The notes: generated by a model not told the origin, from the letters alone. A stretch of DNA of 64,000 bases from CAVSUZ01 sp963834715 (GCA_963834715.1 CAWIDE010000027.1:1-64000); one strand, 5' to 3'. Counted from the stretch's first letter, positions 54,538-63,469 are shown. Program-made: numbers and translations.

Positions 54538-54871
54538 ATTGCCTCTCCCGCTCTGCGCTCCGCATTCGCTGTCACCGGAACCCTGCTCTCCCTATCGGCG
54601 AACCCGCGGAAAGCGCAGATCGATCCGGGCGCAAGCTTGTCGCTTGGACGCGCGGGTCTCGGTCCGTGCCCCGGCGGACTGTACGATCGAGCCGGTGCCG
54701 GCAATTGTGCTGAGGATTCCGCTCGGCAATGTTGCGCGCTAAACATTAGCGTGGTCTCCATGTCCCGATGCGGCCGGGAAAGCCCTAGCCCAAGCCCCGC
54801 TCGAACCTGCTACGGGCGTGAACCATGTCGGCGGTCTCGCCGGGTGATGTCAGTGAAATGAACTGCGTTCG
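54538..54871. other. About 330 bases without a recognised gene
   Basis: Lies between the infC terminator and the 3' end of the peroxiredoxin-like gene. Short frames exist on both strands but have no ribosome sites or recognisable content. No strong hairpin that would end the minus-strand gene was evident. Confidence 0.5.
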
Positions 54872-55534
54872 TCACCCAGTGCCGCGCAGCACCGCTACTG
54901 TGTCGTCAACCTCCGGCCGGGTCGTGTAGTCGGGATCGGCCGCGGCGGCGCGCACGATCCCGCCCTTGTCAATGACAAAGCGCGCAGGGACCGGCAGGCG
55001 CCACAGTTGGTCGCCGTTGAACTTCACCAGATCCACGCCGAGACGCTTGTACACTTCGATCAGATCGTCTGGTAGCTGCATCGCCAGCCCGAAGCGTTCC
55101 GCGACCGCGTTGCCCGCGTCGTACAGAATCGGGAACCGCAGCTTCCGCTGCGCTTTCAGCTCGCGCAGGAACTCAGGCAGTTGGGGCGAGATCGAAACCA
55201 AGTCCGCACGCAGCGAGCGGATCGTGTCCAAAGCTGTATTCAGAGCAGACTGCTCTGTCTGGCAGTAGGGTCACCAACCGCCGCGGAAGAAGGAGACGAC
55301 CAGCGGTCCGCGCGCGAGCAGCGCACCCGAGGAGACAAGGGCACCATCCTGGTCCGGCAGCTCGAACGATGGCGCTGGCTGGCCGACCGCGGGCATCCGC
55401 GCCTGGAAGCCGGACGCGCGCTGATCCGCGGTGACACGGTGCATGATCGCCAGCGCGTCGGGCGGAATCCGACCGGGCTTTGTGCCGCCTGGCCCCAAAA
55501 CCATGGCCCCCGGCTCGGACAAGCTCGCCGCCAT
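54872..55534 (-). CDS. Peroxiredoxin-like protein with in-frame UGA (candidate selenoprotein)
   Basis: One frame of 221 codons from ATG 55534 to the stop at 54872, interrupted only by TGA at 55271-55273 (codon 88). It reads MPAVGQPAPSFELPDQDGAL, then LVVSFFRGGW-TGA-PYCQTEQ. Peroxiredoxin-like (AhpC/TSA) proteins of this type have W-C-P-Y-C, so TGA replaces the first, catalytic Cys and leaves a U-x-x-C pair. Downstream stays perfectly conserved (DLVSISPQLPEFL, FPILYDAGNAVAERFGL, LPVPARFVIDKGGIVRAAAA), unlike a decayed gene. A hairpin with loop GUC starts 14 bases after the TGA. Likely a thiol-dependent peroxidase using selenocysteine. The alternative is a nonsense mutation. No sel genes are in the window. 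Confidence 0.75.
55241..55257 (-). promoter_or_regulatory. Candidate bacterial SECIS hairpin
   Basis: On the mRNA strand CAGAGCA-GTC-TGCTCTG is a perfect 7-bp stem with a three-base loop. It begins at base 14 after the UGA, with the loop G at base 21. Bacterial SECIS elements need a small apical loop with a G in its first two bases about 16-37 bases after UGA. The core GCAGUCUGC differs by one base from GCAGGUCUGC at the tip of the E. coli fdhF element, as I recall it. Confidence 0.7.
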
Positions 55535-55606
55535 GGCTCAGGGCTTCATGCTCGGATTCCCGCTCGCAAGGCGGGAGGTCGGCGCGCGTAGCGCGCCAGT
55601 GAGGGC

Positions 55607-57289
55607 CTAGAACACGCCCTCGATCAGCCCGTTGTCATCGAGCCGGATTGATTCCGCAGCGGGCACGCGGGGGAGGCCAGGCATTGTGAGGATGTCCCCG
55701 CAGATGGCCACGACGAACCCGGCGCCGGCGGAAAGGCGCACCTCCCGCGCCGGTAGGATGTGGCCGCTTGGCGCACCGAGCGCGGTTGGGTCGGCGCTGA
55801 AGCTGTACTGGGTCTTGGCGATGCAGACGGGGAGTTTCCCGTAGCCTGAAGCGTCCCATTGCTCCAGGCGGCGGGCGACCGAGGGGGGGAGGGCGATGTC
55901 CTCGGCCCGGTAGATTTCGCGCGCGATGGTGCGGATCTTGCCGGCGAGTGGCATTTCCAGAGGATAGAGGGGCGTAAAAGGGGCGGCTGGGACTTTGATC
56001 ACACGCTGGACGGCCCGGGCGAGGGCCTCGGCCCCCGCGCCGCCGTCCGCCCAGTGGGTGCAGACGTGGACCTCGGCACCCAACGGGCGCATCGCGTCCC
56101 GCACCACCGCGAATTCGGCCTCGGTGTCGGAGGTGAAGCCGTTCACGGCGACAAGGACCGGCAGGCCGAACTTTTCCATGTTCTGGACGTGGCGGACGAG
56201 GTTGGGGACGCCGCGGGCGAGCGCCGCGGTGTCTTCGCGGGCGAGGCCGGAGCGCGCCGCGCCGCCTTGCATCTTGAGGGCGCGGATGGTGGTGACAACG
56301 ACGCACGCGGCCGGCGACAGGCCGGCCGAGCGGCACTTGATGTCGAGAAATTTCTCGGCGCCGAGGTCGGCGCCGAAACCGGCTTCGGTCACGACCACGT
56401 CGGCCAGTTTCAGGGCGAGTTTGGTGGCGATGACGGAGTTGCAGCCGTGGGCGATGTTGGCGAAGGGGCCGCCGTGGACGAGCGCGGGGGTGCCTTCGAG
56501 CGACTGGACCAGGTTGGGCTGGAGGGCGTCGCGGAGCAGGACGGCCATGGCGCCGGGGGCATTGAGGTCGGCGGCGGTGATGGGGTGGTTGTCCCGCGTC
56601 TGGGCGACGATCATGCGGCCGAGGCGTTCTTGCAGGTCCGCCAGATCGGCGGCGAGACAGAACACGGCCATGACCTCGGAAGCGGCGGTAATGTCGAAGC
56701 CGTCTTCGCGCGGGGCGCCGTTGGCGACGCCGCCCAGGCCATTGACGATTGAGCGGAGGGCGCGGTCGTTGACATCCAGGGCGCGGCGCCAGGCGATCTT
56801 GCGGACGTCGATGCCGAGGGGGCTGCCCCAATAGACGTGGTTGTCGATCATTGCGGCGAGCAGGTTGTTGGCCGCGGTGATGGCGTGGAAGTCGCCGGTG
56901 AAGTGGAGGTTGATGTCCCCCATCGGGGCGACCTGGGAGTGACCGCCGCCGGTGGCGCCGCCTTTTTGGCCGAAGACCGGGCCCTGGCTTGGCTGGCGCA
57001 GGCAGATGGCGGTGCGGACGCCAAGGCGGCTGAGCGCGTCGGCCAAGCCGACAACAGTGGTGGTTTTGCCTTCTCCGGCCGGGGTGGGATTGGTGCCGGT
57101 GATCAGAATCAAGGCTCCCTCGGGGGCGCCGTCGGGGCGATGTGCGACCGAGTTTATGAAGTCGAAGCCGATCTTGGCCTTGTAGCGGCCGTAGGGCTCC
57201 AGGGCCTCGGGAGGGATATCGAGCCTGGCGGCGATTTCGGTAATGGGAGCGAGTTTGACGGCGCGGGCGATTTCCAGGTCCGAGTTCAT
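55607..57289 (-). CDS. fhs: Formate-tetrahydrofolate ligase
   Basis: 560 residues from ATG 57289 (MNSDLEIARAVKLAPITEIA), the usual N-terminus and length. The ATP-binding loop is TPAGEGKTTTVVGLADALSR, followed by RQPSQGPVFGQKGGATGGGH and FTGDFHAITAANNLLAAMID. The enzyme makes 10-formyl-tetrahydrofolate from formate, ATP and tetrahydrofolate, feeding purine and formyl-Met synthesis or C1 assimilation. The dispersed repeat copy C starts at its start codon, so its ribosome site lies in the repeat. Confidence 0.95.
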   Translation of the reverse strand: MNSDLEIARAVKLAPITEIAARLDIPPEALEPYGRYKAKIGFDFINSVAHRPDGAPEGALILITGTNPTPAGEGKTTTVVGLADALSRLGVRTAICLRQPSQGPVFGQKGGATGGGHSQVAPMGDINLHFTGDFHAITAANNLLAAMIDNHVYWGSPLGIDVRKIAWRRALDVNDRALRSIVNGLGGVANGAPREDGFDITAASEVMAVFCLAADLADLQERLGRMIVAQTRDNHPITAADLNAPGAMAVLLRDALQPNLVQSLEGTPALVHGGPFANIAHGCNSVIATKLALKLADVVVTEAGFGADLGAEKFLDIKCRSAGLSPAACVVVTTIRALKMQGGAARSGLAREDTAALARGVPNLVRHVQNMEKFGLPVLVAVNGFTSDTEAEFAVVRDAMRPLGAEVHVCTHWADGGAGAEALARAVQRVIKVPAAPFTPLYPLEMPLAGKIRTIAREIYRAEDIALPPSVARRLEQWDASGYGKLPVCIAKTQYSFSADPTALGAPSGHILPAREVRLSAGAGFVVAICGDILTMPGLPRVPAAESIRLDDNGLIEGVF

Positions 57290-57402
57290 GCCGGCCACCC
57301 TATCGGGTGACCGGCATTGAGTTTTGGGTTTGCGCGCAGCCGCCACACCAACCCTGCGCGCGATACCGCTCCGCATGAGTTAAGTCTCATGCGGCGCGGT
57401 AT
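57288..57402. repeat. Structured dispersed repeat, copy C
   Basis: ATGCCGGCCACCC, TATC, GGGTGACCGGCAT (first hairpin), then TTGAGTTTTGGGTTTGCGCG, CCACACCAACCCTGCGCGCG, and the last hairpin around ATGAGTTAAGTCTCAT closing with GCGGTAT. It fills the whole gap between the fhs start and the stop codon of the aminotransferase gene, both on the minus strand. Same organisation as copies at 28392 and 38823. Confidence 0.82.
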
Positions 57403-58517
57403 CATGCGGCCTGACGTTCACGGATGCCGAGTTCGGTCAAGACCGCGCCCACGGCGGCCACGAAGCCGCGCATATCATCGGGCGTGACCGCACCGATGCA
57501 GCCGACGCGGAAACTGGGCCGCTCGGTGTTGTAGAAATTGCTGATCAGGTAGCCGTGGCGCTTCAGGGCATCGACGAAGGCCTGGAGGTTCCAGGCCGGG
57601 TCGGCAGGGGCGTGGACATTGACCACGATTGGGCCCTGGGCGCGTTCGGACAGGTAGGGGACGAGGCCGAGAGCGCGGGCGCCCTGGTAGAGCGTGCGCA
57701 TGTTGGCGGTATAGCGGGCGAGGCGCGCCGGCTGGCCGCCTTCCTTTTCGAACACGCCAAGCGCGACGTTGAGGGCGTTGAGGATCTGGATAGGCGGGGT
57801 GAAGCGGGCGGAGCCTTCCTCGTGCCGGCGGAGGTGGGCGTAGATGTCGGCGAGGTCGAAGGACCAGCTCCCGGCATTGCCAGAGGAGGCGAGCAGCCGG
57901 TCGATCGGGCAGATGGCGAAGGCGACGCCGGGCAGGCTTTCGAGGCACTTGTTGGCAGTGAAGGTGATGGCATCGACCTCCGGATGGGCGGAGAGATCGA
58001 AGGGGAGGGCGCCGAACGCTGAGACGGCATCGACAATGACGCGCCGGCCGAGGGCGCCGGCGGCGCGGGAGATGGCGGGGACGTCGTGGACGACGCCGGA
58101 GCCGGTCTCGCTATAGACCATACCGAGATGCGTGATGGACTTGTCGGCGTCGAGGGCCTTGGCGACGGCTTCTGCCGGGGTGGGCAGCAGCGGGTCGATG
58201 GCGAGCGGGACGGGAACGCGGCCGGCCTCCCTGGCGAGGCGGGTCATGCGGTCGGAGTAGGGACCGGTGGTCGGGATCAGGATCTTGCCGCCGACGGGAA
58301 TGAAGGTACGGATCGAGGCTTCGATGATGAAATGGCCGCAACCCTGGAGGGGCAGGGTGGCGTGCCGGGTTTCGGTGCCGCCAGCGATTTTGCACAGGCG
58401 CTGACGGATGGAGACGTAGAGCGGGCCGGTGTCATTGTCCCAGGGGGCGAGGTCGACGTTGAGGGCGGCGCGGACTTCGGGGCGGGTGGAGACGGGACCT
58501 GGGATGAGAAGCAGCAT
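57402..58517 (-). CDS. Class V aminotransferase, 2-aminoethylphosphonate-pyruvate transaminase-like
   Basis: 371 residues starting MLLLIPGPVSTRPEVRAALN. The PLP-binding Lys is in AITFTANKCLESLPGVAFAI; the acidic PLP contact is IVDAVSAFGALPFDL. The start and the N-K-C-x-x-x-x-P-G motif resemble PhnW, which converts 2-aminoethylphosphonate to phosphonoacetaldehyde. No other phosphonate gene is near, so a different amino donor is possible. ATG 58517 is chosen over 58556 for family fit. Confidence 0.8.
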   Translation of the reverse strand: MLLLIPGPVSTRPEVRAALNVDLAPWDNDTGPLYVSIRQRLCKIAGGTETRHATLPLQGCGHFIIEASIRTFIPVGGKILIPTTGPYSDRMTRLAREAGRVPVPLAIDPLLPTPAEAVAKALDADKSITHLGMVYSETGSGVVHDVPAISRAAGALGRRVIVDAVSAFGALPFDLSAHPEVDAITFTANKCLESLPGVAFAICPIDRLLASSGNAGSWSFDLADIYAHLRRHEEGSARFTPPIQILNALNVALGVFEKEGGQPARLARYTANMRTLYQGARALGLVPYLSERAQGPIVVNVHAPADPAWNLQAFVDALKRHGYLISNFYNTERPSFRVGCIGAVTPDDMRGFVAAVGAVLTELGIRERQAA

Positions 58518-58672
58518 CGATTCGGCTCGGTGATGATGAAGCGCCAGGATTGGCATGGATTGGGATGGAATAGGTTAAGAAAGAAAGAGTTTTGGCGGAT
58601 TGAAGTAGGAGCTCTTGCGCGCAAGAGTGTACATATTATGTGGTTGCAAAATCATACTCCGCTGAGGGGACC

Positions 58673-58963
58673 ATGCCGCGTGTCAGCCGCCATCCGAAGG
58701 AAGAGACCTTCAACTTCCGGATTGATCCTGCTCTGAAGGCAGCCTTCCAGAGCGCGACCGAGGCCGCGGATAAGCCCGCTGCCCAGGTGCTGCGGGATTT
58801 TATGCGGGATTATGTGGAGCAGCACCATCGGCGTGCCTTCGCCGCGGAGGCCCAGCGCCAGTCCGGGCTGATTGCGGCACGCGCTGCCGATCCGAACAGC
58901 GACGAGGCCGAGGTGATGCGCTGGATCGAGGACGTGGTCAGCACCGAAGACTGGGCCGCGTGA
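58673..58963 (+). CDS. Antitoxin, ribbon-helix-helix-like
   Basis: 96 residues: MPRVSRHPKEETFNFRIDPA, then LKAAFQSATEAADKPAAQVL and RDFMRDYVEQHH. An N-terminal beta strand followed by two helices fits ribbon-helix-helix DNA-binding antitoxins; the C-terminal half (VMRWIEDVVSTEDWAA) should bind the toxin. It overlaps the MazF gene by four bases (GTGA). Likely represses its own operon. Confidence 0.82.
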   Translation: MPRVSRHPKEETFNFRIDPALKAAFQSATEAADKPAAQVLRDFMRDYVEQHHRRAFAAEAQRQSGLIAARAADPNSDEAEVMRWIEDVVSTEDWAA

Positions 58964-59283
58964 AACGCGGCGATCTGGTTACGGTTGCCGTGTCTGGCGA
59001 TTACGGCAAGCCGCGTCCGGCGTTGATTGTGCAATCGGACGCCTATTCCGAGCATCCTTCCATTACGGTCCTGCCGCTGACAAGCGAGCTGATTGACGCG
59101 CCGCTGCTGCGGATCACGGTGGAGCCGGGCGCAGGCACCGGGCTGCGACTGCGATCGCAAGTGATGGTGGACAAGGCGACGACGATTCCGCGGGCGAAAG
59201 CGGGTCACCGGATAGGCCGGTTGGACGCGGGAGTTCTGGGCCGGGTCAGCCGGGCGCTGGCTTCGTTCCTGGAGTTCAGATGA
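58960..59283 (+). CDS. PemK/MazF-family toxin
   Basis: 107 residues from GTG: KRGDLVTVAVSGDYGKPRPA, LIVQSDAYSEHPSITVLPLT and SQVMVDKATTIPRAKAGHRI. The fold and the start R-G-D-L-V-x-V match MazF/PemK endoribonucleases, which cut mRNA at short sequences. Coupled to the upstream antitoxin; the pair looks intact. Confidence 0.87.
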   Translation: MKRGDLVTVAVSGDYGKPRPALIVQSDAYSEHPSITVLPLTSELIDAPLLRITVEPGAGTGLRLRSQVMVDKATTIPRAKAGHRIGRLDAGVLGRVSRALASFLEFR

Positions 59284-59759
59284 AATCGCGCAGCATGAGG
59301 CTTAGTTCATGCGGAGTGGTGTCGCCTATCGAGATCTGTCAGCGGAAAGGGATCTGGCCGTGTATACGCTATATCGACGAACGAAAATCGGGAACACAGC
59401 AACCCGTTACGAATGGGATAAGAACGAAAGGGAGATCAGCTTCTTCGATTGCAACAATGACTTTATACCGTGGCCGCCGCGGGGATTCGTGCGCGACTAC
59501 CTTGATGTTGAGGGACCGATTACGAATTCCTCTATCTCGTTGGCTCTATGAAGAAAGGAGCTCTCAACGGTTTATGGGTGCCTCCGCAGACCATTCCAAC
59601 CAATGCAGCTCTTCTTTGGCCTGAAACGTTGAATTAGTTTTTCTGCTGTATCCGCGATTGTACGCCCGAAGTGCGGCGATAGGGTAGTAGTCAGAGTTCG
59701 ACTTAGATATTTGCGGAGCGCCTCTACGAGGTCCGGCCGCCACAACCGGGGTTTTCCAA
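59284..59759. other. Spacer with one doubtful small ORF
   Basis: An 80-codon frame at 59309-59551 (MRSGVAYRDLSAERDLAVYT) has no ribosome site and no recognisable family; its aromatic-rich middle (FFDCNNDFIPWPPRGFVRDY) looks less random than most shadows, so it is noted but not called. GC is lower than average here. Confidence 0.4.
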
Positions 59760-60420
59760 TGACCGTCTTACGCGAACAGATGAACTCTCTCCAATGGTTT
59801 CACGAAATTGATTTCGGCGACGGCATCCGCAGTCCGGGCGCCATCAAGATCACCAAACTCCGTCGTGTTGCCGATCTTGTCTTCAATCGTCCGCCCGACA
59901 ACAAAACAGTGCTGGATATCGGCTGCTGGGATGGGGCCCAGAGCCTGGAGGCGGTGCGCCGTGGTGCTTCGCGCGTGGTGGCGGCCGACCATTTTGTCTG
60001 GCAGAGCGGGGTTGGCGATCGCCGCTGCATCGAGTTGGTACGCGAACACCTGGCGCCGCCCTCGATGGAGATTATGGATATCGACGTTCCGGACCTGACG
60101 CCGGAGCGCGTTGGGACATTTGATATCGTTCTGTTCCTCGGGGTCCTGTATCATCTGAAGGACCATTTACAGCGCTGGAGCGTGTGGCGAGACTTGCGAA
60201 GGAACTGCTCGTGGTCGAGAGCCGCATTCTCCGCTTTCCACTGCCCGCGCCTTATGCCCGGTTCTGGCCCGGGGCGACGCTGGAACGCGATCCAACGAAC
60301 TGGTGGACGTTCACGGCGCGCTGTGTGGTAGCGATGCTGCATGAGATTGGGTTTCGTAAGGTCACGACGCGGCGCCCGGATTGGCGGTTCAAGCGGTGTA
60401 TCTTCCATGCGGAGTGGTAG
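59760..60420 (+). pseudogene. SAM-dependent methyltransferase (DUF1698/CmoB-like), frameshifted
   Basis: Starts MTVLREQMNSLQWFHEIDFG; motif I is VLDIGCWDGAQSLEAVRRG and the frame is good through LFLGVLYHLKD. At 60163-60164 a CC where CCC is expected shifts the frame. The following frame reads FTALERVARLAKELLVVESR and ends FKRCIFHAEW at 60420. Repaired, the protein is about 220 residues and resembles DUF1698/tRNA (cmo5U) methyltransferase-like enzymes. Lesion or sequencing error cannot be separated. Confidence 0.78.
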
Positions 60421-61132
60421 GGCGGCGGTCGCCGCTCGTAATCTGTTCCTCCATCTATTCCGCAACGGCCGCCTCAGGTTCTCGGGGCCGTAGATAAAAA
60501 AGGGGACTTGTCGGATCCGATGATCTGTTCCACGTAGCCTAAGCGGCGCAGAAGAACATTGATGGCGGCCTTGCCTTCGAGCGTTGGCCCGATTGCCTCG
60601 GCAGCGGTGATTTCGGCCCGGTTAGCAACATCGCTCGACCGCTCGCTGCCGTCGCGGGCATCGGCCAACTGGTGCGGCCGCCGCGACGCAGTTCATGGTA
60701 GCGCGCAGGGAGTGCTACCCGACCTGACCGGCGCCTTTCACCCCGACTTAGTCGCCGCCGGCTCGCCGCGCGCCAGACTATCGCTGCTTGATCTAAATCA
60801 ATGCTCGATGTGGGTCACGACTTTTGATGGGCCGGCTGCTGGACGGGACGGTGTGCGCGCACGACTTACCATCAGAGATCGCAGCGACTTGGGAGCTCCG
60901 GTCAAATGCTGTGAAGTCCAGACGATGCCGTACGGCATACACATAAGGCGACAACGTGGGCGCTGAAGGAGCTCTGGGCGCAAGTTGCTAACGAATGCTT
61001 GGAACGGACCGGCGACGAAGGCGCGCGATCCGGGAAGCGAACGCCGTAGTCGCGCGGCAGGCAAAAACCAGCTACTAACCGAGATTTCCTGCCGGGCAGT
61101 TATTCCTTGCGTCCACCCTTCTTAGGAGGCAG
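60421..61132. other. About 700 bases without a convincing gene
   Basis: Frames at 60559-60966 (plus) and 60474-60668 (minus) lack ribosome sites. The minus one (AEITAAEAIGPTLEGKAAIN) is the more protein-like and could be a gene fragment. The last 15 bases carry AGGAGG for the next gene. Confidence 0.45.
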
Positions 61133-61915
61133 ATGGATTGGGCTGCTGGTGGAGAACTTACAAGGCTGATGAGGGGAATTGAGGAAGATCGCAGGCACTG
61201 GTCCCGGGTGGCGGCAGAATGGACAGCGTGGGCGCGAACGCCGAACCACGATGCTTTTTGGGCATATAGGGCTTCACTGGCGGCGTTCATTGGCGCCGGT
61301 GGTGGTGAAGCTCTTGACGTAGGTTGTGGGGAAGGCCGCGTCTCGCGCGAGTTGATGGCTCTCGGCTACCGGGTGACCGCAACCGATCCAGTCAGCGAAC
61401 TGTTAGAAGCCGCCGCCCAGGCCAAATCTGCCCATGATTACGCCGTTGCAAGAGCAACTAAATTACGGTTCGAAGATGGTCGCTTCGATCTTGTCGTAGC
61501 CTATAATGTCGATGTCCCTGCGGCTCTGAGGGAAGTCAGGCGGGTCATGCGTCCGAGTGGGCGAGTTGTTATCTCAGTAGTGCATCCTATTGCGGATCAC
61601 GGCCGGTTTTCCAACAGCGAGACGAACGCGCCGTTTGTGCTGCACGGCACGTACTTCGGCAGGCAGGGCTTCGAAGCTGTGGAGGAGCGTAACGGCCTGC
61701 GGATGCATTTTGCGGGATGGACGCAATCCCTCGAAGCCTATGCAGCGGCGCTGGAGAACGCAGGGCTGGCGATCATATCACTTTCCGAACCCCTGCCGGA
61801 CGTTTCTGAGGGACGGGATCACATGAGACGCTGGACCCGCATCCCGTTATTTCTATGGCTGAAGGCCCGCCCCTTAACCGATGCTCAGGCGAGCGCCTTT
61901 TCCGCAGGCGGGTAG
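61133..61915 (+). CDS. Class I SAM-dependent methyltransferase
   Basis: 260 residues; AGGAGG six bases before the ATG decides the start. Motif I is EALDVGCGEGRVSRELMALG; VTATDPVSELLEAA is the ribose-binding strand; FEDGRFDLVVAYNVDVPAAL is motif IV, a few residues shorter than usual between the Asn and V-P-A-A-L. Substrate unknown. The 3' end overlaps the convergent AmpG-like gene by 31 bases. Confidence 0.85.
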   Translation: MDWAAGGELTRLMRGIEEDRRHWSRVAAEWTAWARTPNHDAFWAYRASLAAFIGAGGGEALDVGCGEGRVSRELMALGYRVTATDPVSELLEAAAQAKSAHDYAVARATKLRFEDGRFDLVVAYNVDVPAALREVRRVMRPSGRVVISVVHPIADHGRFSNSETNAPFVLHGTYFGRQGFEAVEERNGLRMHFAGWTQSLEAYAAALENAGLAIISLSEPLPDVSEGRDHMRRWTRIPLFLWLKARPLTDAQASAFSAGG

Positions 61916-63147
61916 CGGCGAAGCAGGCGGAGCATAAGCAGCATGGCAGGCAGGGCGGCGAACATTGTGATGGCATAGAACAGGGTCCAGCCTGTCGCCT
62001 GAGCGAGGAAACCGGAGAGGCCCCCGACGGTTCGGAGGGCGATCGCGGCGACGGATGAAAGTAGCGCGTACTGAGTGGCGGTGAAGGCGGGGGAACAAAG
62101 GCCAGAAAGGTAGGTAATGAAGGCGGCGTCGGCCATGCCCTCGGCAAAGGCCTCGCTAACGACGGTGAGGAAGAGGATATGGCGTTCGCCGGCGGAGGTG
62201 GCGAGGAGTAGATACATGGCCATGGCGGCGGTCTGGACGCAGCCGGTGGCCAGCAGGGCCCGGCCGACACCGAGGCGGGCGACAAGCCAGGCTCCGGCGG
62301 CGGTGCCGGCGAACGTCGCCGCGAGGGAGAAGGGGCCGTTCGCGACGGCGATGCTGGCGCGGTCGAAACCGAGGTGAGTGTAGAATGGGGCAGTCATGAC
62401 GCCCGCCATGGCTTCACCGAGTTTGAACAGGGCGACAAAGCCGAGGATCGTTAGGGCGCCGGGGCGGGAGAGGATTTCGCGCAGGGGCTCGATCACGGCG
62501 GTACGGAGGCGAACAGCGAGCCCGGCGGTGGTTAGGCGGGGTGCCACCTCGGGTTCGGGGGCGAGCAGGGTGACCAGCATGCTGAAGGCGAGCAGCACAG
62601 CGACGGCTAGAAGCGAGCCGTGCCAGCCCCAGATGTCGGCAGCTTTGATGGCTCCGGCGCCGGAGACCAGGAGGGCGATGCGGTAACCCCAGACATAGGC
62701 CGCCATGGCGGCGCCCTGAGCGCGGGACGGAAACGTTTCGATGCGCCACGCATCGATGACGATGTCCTGGCTGGCGGAAAGGAAAGCAACGAGGGCGGCC
62801 GCTTCGATTGCGCCGATGGGGGCGGCAACGGGGTTGGAAAGCGCCAGCAAAGCGGCAGAGAGGGCGAGCAGGGGCTGGATGGTGGCGAGCCAGCCGCGAC
62901 GACGGCCAAGGACGCGGAGGGGCGGCCGGACCTGGTCGAGCAATGGGGCCCAGAGGAATTTCAGTGAATAGGCGAGGCCTATGTTGGCGGTAAGGCCGAT
63001 CAGGGCCAGGGAAACGTGACCTTCGGAGAGCCAGAGGCGGAAAGTGAAGCCGGAAAGAGGTAGCGGGAGGCCGCTCGCAAACCCGTAGGCGCCCATGAGC
63101 CAGAGTCTGGGATCGGCCAGAATGGGTCGGTCTGGAGCGTCCTGCAT
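61885..63147 (-). CDS. AmpG-like major facilitator permease
   Basis: 420 residues, about 12 membrane helices. SASQDIVIDAWRIETF and GYRIALLVSGAGA are hallmarks of AmpG, which imports anhydromuropeptides for cell-wall recycling. GLPLPLSGFTFRLWLSEGHV is the family N-terminal loop. The ATG at 63147 (MQDAPDRPILADPRLW) is chosen over 63225, which would run into the tRNA gene. Convergent with the methyltransferase gene. Confidence 0.85.
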   Translation of the reverse strand: MQDAPDRPILADPRLWLMGAYGFASGLPLPLSGFTFRLWLSEGHVSLALIGLTANIGLAYSLKFLWAPLLDQVRPPLRVLGRRRGWLATIQPLLALSAALLALSNPVAAPIGAIEAAALVAFLSASQDIVIDAWRIETFPSRAQGAAMAAYVWGYRIALLVSGAGAIKAADIWGWHGSLLAVAVLLAFSMLVTLLAPEPEVAPRLTTAGLAVRLRTAVIEPLREILSRPGALTILGFVALFKLGEAMAGVMTAPFYTHLGFDRASIAVANGPFSLAATFAGTAAGAWLVARLGVGRALLATGCVQTAAMAMYLLLATSAGERHILFLTVVSEAFAEGMADAAFITYLSGLCSPAFTATQYALLSSVAAIALRTVGGLSGFLAQATGWTLFYAITMFAALPAMLLMLRLLRRYPPAEKALA

Positions 63148-63190
63148 TGGACGCTTGGTGCGGGAGATGGCTGGATTCTGCAAGCAGTCA

Positions 63191-63274
63191 TGCGGGTGGT
63201 CGGAGTCGAACCGACACTCTGTCACCAGAACCGGATTTTGAGTCCGGCGCGTCTACCAATTCCGCCACACCCGC
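63191..63274 (-). tRNA. tRNA-Leu (CAA)
   Basis: Acceptor GCGGGTG/CACCCGC with discriminator A, D arm GGAATTGGTAGACGC, anticodon stem CCGGA/TCCGG around CTCAAAA (anticodon CAA), a class II variable arm TTCTGGTGACAGAGT and T arm GTCGG-TTCGACT-CCGAC. The 3' CCA is not encoded. Confidence 0.97.
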
Positions 63275-63469
63275 GCGGCAAAGGAAGGATAGAGCATCGG
63301 CCCGGGTAAGTCATCACCGCAGGCGGGCCGCGGCCTCTGAGTGCAGGTGCTGCTTGGGGATTAAAGGCAGGCCGGACGCCTTGACGATAGGGGGCGGATG
63401 GTCCATCTCCAGAGCAATCAGGACCGCGTCGGTCCGGTTAGAGAAAACTTGCATTGCTTGAGGTTCGTC

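Noticed and set aside
55271..55273. Peroxiredoxin gene split by an ordinary nonsense mutation
   Set aside because: Kept as the main alternative but not preferred: the stop hits precisely the catalytic Cys, the rest of the frame is intact and a SECIS-like hairpin is at the right distance.
55635..56831. 398-codon minus-strand frame inside fhs
   Set aside because: Same-strand alternative frame of fhs with extreme Arg/Pro content; fhs itself is complete.
60474..60966. Small ORFs on both strands between the two methyltransferase genes
   Set aside because: No ribosome sites, no family, and no conserved neighbours; left as unexplained spacer.
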